A DNA stretch of 64,000 nt from Closterium sp. NIES-65 (Eukaryota > Streptophyta > Zygnematophyceae > Desmidiales > Closteriaceae). Location of the stretch: contig CANXME010002003.1 in the NCBI GenBank assembly GCA_948144175.1, forward strand, positions 329,001 to 393,000, read 5' to 3'. A program made the translations under genes and the position numbers. Below the pieces are notes generated by a model that did not search any database, was not told the origin of the DNA, and was given only the letters and a program-made list of their open reading frames with translations. Shown here piece by piece: positions 10,801 to 19,800 of this stretch; the stretch's first letter is position 1; each line of letters opens with the position of its first letter.

Positions 10801-13480
10801 GAGGAGAGTTGGGAAGGGGTCAAGGTGGAGAGTGGGAAGACGGGAGGAAAAGGTGGGAGAGGAAGGGGGAGGAGGAGGGAAATTCACGCTCACCTGCAGC
10901 AGCGGCACCCAGATGTGTGACTGGCGTTGGTCCTTGAGGCAGAGGCGCTTCAGAGAGAGGTTGGCCGGTGGAGAGAGCGAGTCCGACACGTGTGGGATCT
11001 GCGTGACGCGGTCTTTAGGCAATGAGGGGTGCAGGCTGGGAGGGGGGGAGGGGGGGAAAAGGGTGGAGGCAACGTGAGCATCCATACGAGCAGAGGCACT
11101 TCAGAGAGAGGTTGGCCGGAGGAGAGAGCGAGTCCGACATGTGTGGAATCTGCGTGACGCGGTCTTTAGGCAATGAGGGGTGCAGGCTGGGAGGGGGGGA
11201 GGGGGGGAAAGGGTGGAGGCAACGTGAGCATCCATACGAGCAGAGGCACTTCAGAGAGAGGTTGGCCGGAGGAGAGAGCGAGTCCGACACGTGTGGGATC
11301 TGCGTGACGCGGTCTTTAGGCAATGAGGGGTGCAGGCTGGGAGGGGGGGTGCGGGGAAGGGGGGACAGGATGACATAACAGGGGAGAAAGGGGAAATGGG
11401 GGAAGAGGGATGGGCGGGGGGAGGAAAGGGGAATACGGGGAAGAGGTGTTTTCTAATAACATGCAGGGATGCACGAGAGAGAATGTATACAAGCAGAGGC
11501 TCTTCAGAGACAGGCACTTCAGCAAGAGGTGCGCGTGGGGAGAGATCGAGTCGGACAAAAGCAAAAATGGGCGTACCACGGTCATTAGGCAATGAGAGTA
11601 TTGATGTGTTTGATTTTCCACTCAGACACTCCATTTGTACCTTCGTTTGACGGTTAAGTCCTCAAGGTGCATGCAGCCATTGAGCAGGGCGTTGAGCCCC
11701 CTCAGCCCGAACCCGCAGCTCCCACACGAGAACTTCCGAAGCTCCGGACAGGCCTGGGCGAACCTCTCCATGCCATCGTCCGTTATCTGGTGGCGAGCAG
11801 AGTACAGAGGCGTTCAGAGGAATTCAGAGGGGTGGAAAGAGTTGAGAGGGACTCAAGGGAGGGCAAAGATTTGCTTTTAAGGAGCCTTGAAGCTCCGGAC
11901 AGGCGCGGGTGAACCTTCTCCATGCCATCGTCCGTAGTCTGGTGTTGGTGAGAGGAATATAGAGTGGTTCACAGGAGTTGAGAGTGCTTGGAAACCATTG
12001 CCACAGCTCATGCCCTCCCTGCAGGCTCCCACACTCTCTCCCCCTCCACTCACCTGTCGGCAGTTCTTAAGTTTGAGTTTCCGTAGGTACACGCACTGCC
12101 GGGCGATGGTATCCAAGGACGCGTCATCGATGCTCAGAACGTTGCGCTCGCATTTCCGCATGAGCTTCCACCCCTCACCTCCCTCCCACATGCTCCCACA
12201 CTCCTTCCCACACCACCACCCTCACCTGTCGGCAGTTCTTGAGTTTGAGTTTCCGCAGGTAAACGCACTGCCGGGCGATGGTATCCAAGGACGCGTCATC
12301 GATGCTCAGCACGTTGCGCTCGCATTTCAGCACCAGCTTCTGCACGCCCGTGAACCGCCTGAACAGGCTCGCGAGGTCCGGAGCGGCGTCTAGAGTCGCG
12401 CGCAGCGACATGCTTGGCCTGGTCTCCGCGTCTAACCTGTGAAGGAATCGCAGGGAACGAGGGAAGGGGGAAGAAGGAGGGGAGGAGCAATCTAGAATTT
12501 CAACACCAGCTTTTGCACGCCGGCGAGCCGCGTGGACAGGCTCGCGAGGACCGGAGCGGCGTCTAGAGTCGTGCGCAGCGACATGCTTGGTCGCGTTTCC
12601 GCCTCCAGCCTGCGAAAGAAACGGCCGGAACGAGAGACGAGGGAGAAGAGTGGGTGGTGAGACTCTGGCGTGGGCAAATTTCAGCAAGGTGACTTTTGAG
12701 TCGACTCAAAAGCCACCTCGAAACGACCGGAGAGAGAGACGACGGAGGAGAGGGGGTGGTGAGACTCTGGTGTGGGCAAACTTCAGCGTCCTCACCACAA
12801 CGTACACGAGCTAGCATCCCGCTAGACACGGAATCAGAAAAGCTGGACTGTACTATCTCGTATGCCGTGAATAAGAGAGAAAATTATTCAATATATCTAA
12901 CTTGCGGGTATGCCGCTTTATCAAAGCACGTGTACGTATGAGTATCTGACATCGTTAAACGATTCCCACGCACATGGTTCGCCTACGTAAATGAAGGCAT
13001 CCCAAGTCGCTAATGTACAACGGCGCGAGGTACGCAGACGGAAACGAAGTCATTGGCAAACGGCATAATACGAAGAGCCTGAAGCTCTTTCTAGCATTCT
13101 CTAAGGTGACTCCAATCTATAAACAAACGCCATGCTACGAAAAGCCAGATTTCCCTACATGAACACGCTGACGAGACGAGCGCGACACCAGGGAGTATAT
13201 CGCCTCGACGAAATGGATTCACTTACATGAACCAGCGCCTGCACACCAAGGAGCATCTGGCAAGATCCGACGTTCCGAGCTTCCGGAACACGTGCACGAG
13301 GCAATCGTCGGGAAGGTTCGCGGTAAGATCCTCCGCCGTCGTCGCGAGATGCGGGCGACTGTGCAGGCGCTGCTGCGTCACCTCGTCGTCGCTCAGCGAT
13401 CCGTCCATTTCGCCGGACGAATTCGACCTCGCGTCGTCGTCGTCTGCCGAGAACACGCGCGACGCGGTTGACGTCGACAT
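6044..13480 (-). CDS. F-box/LRR protein of the plant VFB/SKIP2 type
   Basis: It is probably the substrate receptor of an SCF E3 ubiquitin ligase. Seven exons join in frame: 13480-13227, 12436-12226, 11786-11641, 11035-10894, 9843-9739, 9216-8986 and 8467-6044, giving 1170 residues with matching phases and GT-AG borders. The F-box reads LPDDCLVHVFRKLGTSDLAR then CSLVCRRW at about residues 56-83. Leucine-rich repeats follow to about residue 470, for example ITDDGMERFAQACPELRKFS, NALLNGCMHLEDLTVK, RVQITDKGLQCIGKCPKLEA, GLKRLHVEGWAPGHLGDPGL and NGCPSLQRLKVRRC. These align block by block with my recollection of Arabidopsis VFB proteins, which are about 520 residues. About 690 residues of Gly/Ala/Ser-rich tail with poly-Gln and poly-His follow the last LRR and have no counterpart in that family; the true 3' end could be shorter if an intron was missed. 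Introns contain many partial exon copies. Confidence 0.88.
7787..7832. repeat. CTG/CAG triplet repeat, about 15 units
   Basis: On the coding (minus) strand it encodes about 15 consecutive glutamines in the low-complexity tail of the F-box protein, followed by a His/Asp-rich run. A long pure triplet run like this is expected to vary in length between individuals. Confidence 0.95.
8536..8618 (-). repeat. Copy of the 5' end of F-box gene exon 7
   Basis: It has a CTTCAG acceptor and encodes ELLLVSHACTVSSLQLLASN and CPSLERLTL, like the start of exon 7 at 8467, then ends abruptly. It lies upstream of the intact exon in transcript order. Confidence 0.88.
8834..8925 (-). repeat. Copy of the 3' half of F-box gene exon 6
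   Basis: It repeats the LKRLHVEGWAPGHLGDPGL part of exon 6 (9216-8986) through RHCRQLQ and keeps a GTGGGT donor. The 5' half is absent. It lies between exons 6 and 7. Confidence 0.88.
9348..9481 (-). repeat. Copy of the 5' part of F-box gene exon 6 (copy b)
   Basis: It has a CCACAG acceptor and matches RVQITDKGLQCIGKCPKLEA through CTDASMAAVAAGCS. The segment before RVQ is shortened, so the frame differs from the intact exon at 9216. Homology ends after GCS. Confidence 0.85.
9522..9612 (-). repeat. Copy of an internal part of F-box gene exon 6 (copy c)
   Basis: It encodes VGKCPKLEALVMVHTNECTD through AAVAAGCS, with several amino-acid changes from the intact exon. It has no splice site of its own. 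Confidence 0.82.
9906..9975 (-). repeat. Partial copy of F-box gene exon 5
   Basis: It encodes GTLVLARNTGHWDQVL, matching ETLILARNAGHWDQVL in exon 5 (9843-9739). A shorter HWDQV fragment lies near 9640-9614, on the other side of the exon. Confidence 0.8.
10050..10960 (-). repeat. Six-copy 167-bp array of the 3' half of F-box gene exon 4
   Basis: Splice donors recur at 10056, 10223, 10390, 10557, 10727 and 10894, a period of 167 bp (170 where one CAG is added). Each unit carries the sequence for RLCLKDQRQSHIWVPLLQ (or DQLQ), a pyrimidine-rich intron stretch and CTCTCTCTGAAG, which could act as an acceptor. The unit at 10894 is joined to the 5' half and is the intact exon. Units are over 95% alike by eye. 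The first has GTAAGC as donor, the others GTGAGC. Confidence 0.95.
11091..11334 (-). repeat. Two more copies of the 5' half of F-box gene exon 4 (150-bp period)
   Basis: The block coding for PSLPKDRVTQIPHVSDSLSP, with its CCCAG acceptor, occurs with exon starts near 11334, 11184 and 11035. Only the last continues into the 3' half. A decayed fourth copy is visible at about 11494-11597. Confidence 0.9.
11887..11938 (-). repeat. Decayed copy of F-box gene exon 3 start
   Basis: It matches TDDGMERFAQACPELRKF at the DNA level but with a frame-disrupting change after DDGME. It lies upstream of the intact exon 3 (11786-11641). Confidence 0.75.
12054..12158 (-). repeat. Copy of the 3' half of F-box gene exon 2
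   Basis: It encodes CERNVLSIDDASLDTIARQC and YLRKLKLKNCRQ and keeps the GTGAG donor, nearly identical to exon 2 (12436-12226) at protein level. It lies 70 bp downstream of the intact exon. Confidence 0.9.
12497..12609 (-). repeat. Copy of the 5' half of F-box gene exon 2
   Basis: It has a TTCGCAG acceptor and encodes LEAETRPSMSLRTTLDAAPV through QKLVLKF, then a stop codon. It lies upstream of the intact exon, so splicing to this acceptor would truncate the protein. A second tandem duplication, purely intronic, covers 12630-12690 and 12722-12790. Confidence 0.9.
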
Positions 13481-15067
13481 GACTGAAACCGTCAGAAACT
13501 AACGACGACGAACTGTTTGCGGTAGCGCCGGAGGCTAAGTTAACGTTGTACACGATAGCAAAATAGGATGCTGCGAGTGAAGAAAGGGCTAACTAGGACG
13601 TTTGGGTCGGACCTAAAGCTTAGCGACACCAAGCAAAACCAGCTAAAAACCGAAAGAAAGTAACACCACAATAGTCAAAGCGGGTAAGGCTTGAAACAGG
13701 ATTAACTGGTAGCCATTAATGCCATCGGACAATAGAAACGTTACTACCAGAGTCGAAAGGAGCGGTTACAAAACAAAACCAAGACAAGTCCACGCTTCTC
13801 TATGCTGCAACTGCAATGCAAGACAATCCGTGAAACAGAGGGAAAGCAGGGTCGATGGTGGATGGTTAGAGGCAGATGATGCAATGGCGGAGGATTCGAA
13901 GTTGGTTGTAGGAGTGTAGTGGGGTGGAGCGGAGAGGACGGGTGGAATGGGAGAGAGACGAGGAAAGGAAGGAGGGAGAGGGGAGAGAGGAGGAAGAGGA
14001 GGGAGGGAGTTGATGGAGGGGACGGAGAGGAGGGAGAGGAGGGAGAGGAGTGAGGGATGGGAGGGGAGGAACAAGAAGCAGGGGCACCGCGCGGAAAGGA
14101 CAGGGCCGGGAGGGGCATGGGGAGTGCCTCGCGTATGGCGGAACTTCCGCGGATACTCGCGGATATCCGCGAAGTTGGGTCTTGGACAACACCGGAAACG
14201 GGGGTGGGGCGGGGTGGTGGAATGTCTGCGCTCGTATCGCGGTCACGCGGATCTGTGCGAGCAGGGCCGCGCCGAAAGGGTCCGCCCTGCGCCGGAGTGA
14301 CACTAGCAGTCCCGCGGGAACTTTTGAACCTGCAAGCGACAGTGACAGGCAGACACAGAGGAGGTGGGTTTCGTTCGCAATGACAAGCCTTGGTCGACTC
14401 GACAAGGTCTGCTGAGAATGGTTTGCGAACAGGCCTGTCGCTACAAGGGCATTTTCCCTTTTTACCCTTGAGCTCACGTGCTGGTTCGGGCCCAACTCAG
14501 TGAATTCAAGGACTGACTTTGAGGCCAGCCCGTTTTCCTTACGGGCTGGTTTAGCGCCTAGCCCAGATTTCACGTATACGCTCAGAGCCCCACCTACCAT
14601 CCTACCCCCTCGTTTCCCCTGATATGTCTCCCCTGCTTACGTAGAACCTCCATACTTTCTCCCCCACCCGTTGCATGGTAGATCGGCTTATTGATCTGCT
14701 ATGTACCGCAGCCCTTGGGCGTGTATTTGAACATCATCTACTGTCATGATGTGTTACGCTCAAGTCCAGAAGGAGGTGCAGCCCTGGATCTAAGTGTTTA
14801 TATCTGACTCAACCCGGATTAAAAGGGCTAAATTAAGGGCACCTCAGCCCGCTAAGTCCTGAGCCCAGAGCAAGCGACAGCCTTGTTTGCGAATTATTCG
14901 TATGTATTTCTGGTGATATGTTTCGTCGTGTTCGCATGTATGGAAGCAGTAACTGTGGCCCTCGTTCCTCCAATCCAATGCCACCTAGAGTAGAGTGTAC
15001 CACAGGAAGCTTTTGGCAGCACTCCAGCACACGTCACTTCGGCCGTTGGACACACTAGCTTGCACCC
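13481..15067. other. Spacer upstream of the F-box gene
   Basis: This 1.6-kb stretch should contain the F-box gene promoter and 5' UTR. It has a purine-rich tract (13910-14060) and an 8-bp perfect inverted repeat (CCAGCCCG at 14525-14532 and CGGGCTGG at 14542-14549). I recognise no gene. It ends at the edge of the retrotransposon nest. Confidence 0.6.
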
Positions 15068-15098
15068 TGTTACGAGTGCAATTGAGTGAACGAACGAG
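15068..15098 (-). repeat. 31-bp end of element G 3' LTR
   Basis: It is identical to the first 31 bases of the LTR at 39522-39864. It is joined directly to the beginning of the LTR of element B. Confidence 0.85.
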
Positions 15099-15141
15099 TA
15101 AGGAAGATGCAAGGACAATCCCTTTTCCTTACTTTGCATCC

Positions 15142-15484
15142 TGTAAGGAAATTCCCTTTTCCTTACCTCGCGTCCCTGCTTAACGCGTACATCACTGTAG
15201 CACCTCAGTCAGCACCGTTACCACTCGCGACCATCGCATCATTCATCATCCCGCCCTTTTCGCACATCGCATCCCGACCTCACGGCTCGGCTGGTAACCC
15301 GCGCTCCGGGCCTACGCTTCCACATTTTCCCAACCTCAGTCCCAGGCTCGTCGCGCGACAACCACAGTCCATTACCGTTACCACTATTGTTTTCGCTATA
15401 TAATCCTTCGCTCATGCCTTCGCTCATTGTACTCTTGCTTCGATAGTGCAATTCTCGTTCGTTCCCTCAATTGCACTCGTAACA
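15142..15484 (+). repeat. 5' LTR of element A
   Basis: 343 bp with a TATATAAT box at 15397-15404. Each end has a 9-bp perfect inverted repeat: GTAAGGAAA/TTTCCTTAC at the start and AGTGCAATT/AATTGCACT near the end. Confidence 0.96.
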
Positions 15485-15486
15485 CT

Positions 15487-15499
15487 TGGTATTCAGAGC
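15487..15499 (+). promoter_or_regulatory. Primer-binding site of element A (initiator Met-tRNA)
   Basis: TGGTATTCAGAGC follows the LTR by two bases. It equals the usual plant initiator-Met PBS TGGTATCAGAGC with one inserted T. Element G keeps the unaltered form. Confidence 0.85.
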
Positions 15500-15664
15500 C
15501 TACGATCTCATCTCGGACCGCATCCACACCTTCACTTCCCACTATCTCAATTTTTGGGGGGGTAGACGTCTCTCAGCGATACAGCACCGCCGCTCGTAGT
15601 GCTCTCTCGGAAGCACGCACGGCCACGACTGAGGCTCTCGCTGAGCTTGCCCGACACCCCTGCC

Positions 15665-16843
15665 ATGGTTGATTTCACTATCGCCACGCTGACGCAGGAG
15701 CAACTCGATCGTCTCGTGCGACAGTTGGAGGAATCAGCGCTCGAAATCGCGACGCTCACGGCGGAACGTGACTCCGCCCGTCAACAGTCAACGGTGAATG
15801 CTACGACGACTTCCCAAGCGCCAACCAATGTTTCTGTCCATTCGGAGGAGCCGATTGTTATCTCATCCGGCACACCAACGCAAAACAACAGCACGGGACA
15901 GCGCTCAGGCGCAGCCAGTGACGGCGCAGCCCAACCGATGCCCGGCATGGGAGGGAACAGGAATGCATCAAGCCCACGGGAGCCCCGAGAAGCCCGTCGG
16001 CACGTGGAGTTTGCGACGACAAGTGGAGAAATCGCCATGATGGCCCCAATGCCACTCAAGCCGCAACGCCCGCCCTGCTTCGACCCAAGCCAACGCGGTG
16101 GCCCGACAGTTCAATCGTGGGTCTTCACGATGAATGTGTTTTTCGACGCCAACTACGTCGAGTCGGACGCCGCCAAGATTCGGTATGCGGTTTCACTACT
16201 CAGGGGCCCCGCCATGGACTGGTGGCGAGTCATCGTGACGTCGCCACGCGCCTACGAGGCACCGTCGCACGAGGAAGGGCCCTCGGGTCCAGCTGTCACC
16301 TGGAGTTCGTTCTGCGAAACAGCCCAATACAGCACGTGGGATGCGTGGTGCGCAGGACTTCGGGCGCGCTTCGAGCCGATTGCGGCTTCGATTTCGGCGC
16401 GTCAGAAACTACGCACTTGGCGCCAGCTCGGGTCGGTTCAAGACTACACCAGCGGTTTTCTCGCACTTTGCGAACAGGTCGGCTACATGCACGAAGCGGA
16501 GCGGGTGGACCGTTACGTCGGGGGACTGAAGCCGGACATATCGCACGACATAATGCTACGCGGGCTATCGAATTTCAACGAAATCCTCGCGCTCGCCGAG
16601 AAAATCGATATCCTACGCCGACCGAGACCGGGGTCCTATTTCGGACATCGCCCTCGGGGACCGATCGAGCACGCCACCGTACATGCCGTCGCAACGAATG
16701 CAGCTGCCACGCCATTTAGAGGGCGCTGCTTTGCTTGCAACCGGTCGGGCCATCGCAAGAGCGAATGTCCAGAAGAGCTGAGGCGTCGAGGAGCAGAGCA
16801 GGGGAGGGAGTCTCAGAGGCAGGGAAACGCCAGCAGTCAGTAG
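15665..16843 (+). CDS. gag: Gag polyprotein of element A
   Basis: It encodes the capsid/nucleocapsid precursor of the retrotransposon, 392 residues. I chose ATG 15665 because element B and G gags begin at the same place (MAEFTLATL; here MVDFTIATL); an in-frame ATG exists at 15599. A coiled-coil-like N-terminus (LTQEQLDRLVRQLEESALEI) is followed by a low-complexity linker, a capsid region around WVFTMNVFFDANY and GPAMDWWRV, and a canonical CX2CX4HX4C zinc knuckle CFACNRSGHRKSEC near residue 360. The frame ends six codons after the GGGAAAC slippery site, from which pol is reached by -1 shift. Confidence 0.93.
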   Translation: MVDFTIATLTQEQLDRLVRQLEESALEIATLTAERDSARQQSTVNATTTSQAPTNVSVHSEEPIVISSGTPTQNNSTGQRSGAASDGAAQPMPGMGGNRNASSPREPREARRHVEFATTSGEIAMMAPMPLKPQRPPCFDPSQRGGPTVQSWVFTMNVFFDANYVESDAAKIRYAVSLLRGPAMDWWRVIVTSPRAYEAPSHEEGPSGPAVTWSSFCETAQYSTWDAWCAGLRARFEPIAASISARQKLRTWRQLGSVQDYTSGFLALCEQVGYMHEAERVDRYVGGLKPDISHDIMLRGLSNFNEILALAEKIDILRRPRPGSYFGHRPRGPIEHATVHAVATNAAATPFRGRCFACNRSGHRKSECPEELRRRGAEQGRESQRQGNASSQ

Positions 16844-16863
16844 AAATCGGGCCAACTACTGAC
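16822..16863 (+). promoter_or_regulatory. Programmed -1 frameshift signal between gag and pol of element A
   Basis: The heptamer GGGAAAC (16822-16828) is in the required phase (G GGA AAC in the gag frame). After a 7-nt spacer comes a perfect 8-bp stem, GTCAGTAG (16836-16843) with CTACTGAC (16856-16863), 12-nt loop. The gag stop codon lies inside the 5' arm. Shifting -1 at this place enters the pol frame directly. The heptamer and most of the stem are kept in elements B and G. Confidence 0.88.
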
Positions 16864-19800
16864 GAGACTGCCTGCTCGCCCAACCACACCGACCCTCACC
16901 GAGTCACAGTACCGATTCACGCCATCGATCGGGCTCGGATGAATAAGGAGGGTACAGCGACGGATTGCCCAGTACTGATCTACGGGAAAATACAGGGAGC
17001 AGCAGTGAAGATCTTTATTGACGGAGGAGCAAGTCATAGCTTAGTTAATACCGCGACCGCACGAAAATTACAGTTGATACTTACCCGATGCTTACCTGAG
17101 ATAGATGCACGCTTAGTCGACGGCACGCCACTGGCCATAAGGGAAAAGGTGGAGCGAGTAAAAGTCCGCTGCGGGGGGAACTTCGGATTTACACAGGAAA
17201 TGCTCGCAACGACACTGGATGGGCACGACATTTTATTGGGACGTGATTGGCTGCGACGGTACAACCCATGGATTGACTGGACGACGGGGAGCTGCACAGT
17301 GCGAAGTAGCGGTAACTGGGTCGTTCTACCTCGCTGGCGGTCACCCGAATCTTCGACAGTCCAGGTCAACGCCGTCACGATGAAACGGGCTGTCGCTGCG
17401 GGAGCTGACGTGTACGCAGTAGATATCGCAATCGTAGAAAAAGACGAGCAGCAAAGTGATTTCGAGAAACTGCTAGCAGCCGTACCGAACGAATTACAGA
17501 CACTACTGAAACGGTTCCAGGGGATATTTCCGGATGATCTACCACAGGGACTGCCACCTCAGCGGGCGCACGACCATAGGATAGTGTTAGAACCGGGGGC
17601 ACAGCCAACAGTACAGCGGCAATTTCGACTGACACAACCCGAACTCGACGAGTTAAGGAAGCAGTTAGATTACCTATTAGAGAAGCAGTTTATTCGACCA
17701 AGCTCGTCACCGTTCGCCGCACCGATACTGTTCACACCGAAAAAAGACGGAGGTTTTCGCATGTGCATCGACTACCGAGCGCTTAACAGGGTTACAATCA
17801 AATCGCGATACCCCATCCCCCGCGCTGACGAACTGATTGACCAACTACGAACAGCGCGAGTCTTTTCGAAAATAGATTTACGGGGAGGTTACCATCAGAT
17901 TCGGGTCGAACCATCGGACTGCGCCAAAACAGCGTTTAGGACTAGGTACGGGTCATTCGAGTATACAGTGATGCCTTTCGGGCTGACGAACGCGCCTGCA
18001 ACTTTTCAGATGACCATGAACGAGGCGTTTCGACCACTTTTAGATAAATGCGTGATAGTTTACCTGGACGATATTCTAGTTTATAGCCGGGATAAGCAGC
18101 AGCACTTAGTCGATCTTGAAGCGGTTTTTCAGGTCTTAGAGAAACATCGCCTACTCACCAAGGGTTCCAAGTGCGAGTTTTTTAAGGATAGGCTAGAGTT
18201 TTTAGGTCACGTTATTTCGGAGGCTGGGGTTGAGATTGACCCAAAGAAGCTGGATACAGTAAAAGCGTGGCGCCCTCCGACGAACATCACGGAACTACAG
18301 AGTTTTTTAGGTTTTGTTAATTACGTTCGACGGTTCGTGCCCGACATGGCACGTTTAACAGCCCCGCTCACTGATTTACTACGTAAGGGGGTCGTTTTTA
18401 CGTGGGGGGAGAAAGAGCATGCTGCCTTCTCTGCCCTGAAAAACGTTCTCTGCTCACCACCCGTTCTACGCATCGCCGACCCCCACCGACCCTTTGAAGT
18501 GGTTACCGACGCAAGTGACATCGCCATCGGAGCTGTACTGTTACAGGACTTCGGCGATGGCCTCCAACCCATCGCCTACGAATCACGCAAACTACATCCG
18601 CCTGAGCGAAATTACCCGATACACGACCGCGAAATGCTCGCGATCGTGCACGCATTCAAAGTGTGGCGCTGCTACTTGACCGGCGCAGACGTGACAGTAC
18701 GGACAGACCACAAATCTCTACAGTACCTCCGCGCACAGCCTCACCTCAACCCACGACAGATTCGATGGCTCGATTTCCTCGAGTCGAATTTTCACTACAC
18801 GGTCACCTACAAAAAAGGAGCATCGAATATCGCCGACGCACTGACTCGCCCTACTGCCCAGATTCACGCGATATTACTCGCCCAGACCAGTCCACTGCTG
18901 ACAGGCCTATTTACCCACGGATATCAAACAGACCCGTTCTTTACAGGAGGCAACTCACAGCAATTCGCAACGGCAAAAGGAGTCTATTACGTAAAAACTG
19001 GAACCGACCGCATCTGGGTACCGGGGTACACGCTACTACGGGAACTACTGTTACAGGAAGCACACGAGGGAGTTACCTCGGGACATTTCGGGGTAGAAAA
19101 AACACGGCAGCAACTGCAGCGATACTACTACTGGCCGGAAATGTTGACCGATGTGCAACGACACGTGGCATCGTGTCCCACTTGCCAGCTCATGAAGTCA
19201 AGCAGGAAGCGGCCGGCGGGACAATTACAACCCATCCCGCCTCCAGAGCGTGCTTGGCAGCAGGTGACAATGGACTTCGTCACGGGGTTACCAGCTGGGG
19301 CGAGTGGGAATGATGCGATCTTGGTCGTCGTCGATCGACTCACGAAGATGGCACATTTCGCAGCATGCAGGAAATCAATCACAGCCGAAGAAACCGCCCG
19401 ACTCTTCATCACCACCGTCGTTCGACTGCACGGGATACCCGCATCGATCATCAGCGACAGGGACACGAAGTTTACCAGCAACTTCTGGCGGAACCTGTGG
19501 CAGCAGTTTGGCACACGACTTCAATTCAGTTCATCCTATCACCCTGAAACCGACGGACAGACGGAACGGACAAACCAAACCATGGAGCAGCTGATTCGAG
19601 CCACGTGCGACGATCCAAACACGTGGGAACAGCAGCTGCCGCTCATCGAGTTCGCGTACAACAACGCACCATCAGCCACGACGCAACAGTCGCCGTTTTA
19701 CTTGAATTACGGACAAGACCCCGCAGTACCCATGACACCGAATCCCGACAACCCCGTCCCACGAGCACAACAATTCGCCGAGATTTTGCAAGCAGCACGG

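Noticed and set aside
1-13480. The exon copies as pure assembly error
   Set aside because: Kept as an alternative but not preferred: copies differ by many substitutions, end at different points and have intron sequence between them, which a simple duplication of reads would not give. Haplotype misjoining cannot be fully excluded without reads.
14525-14549. 8-bp inverted repeat as a transcription terminator
   Set aside because: Bacterial-type terminators are not expected in this nuclear DNA and no gene ends here.
13744-14600. Pro/Ser-rich minus-strand frames upstream of the F-box gene
   Set aside because: They cross a purine-rich tract, have no conserved motif and no plausible splice partners.
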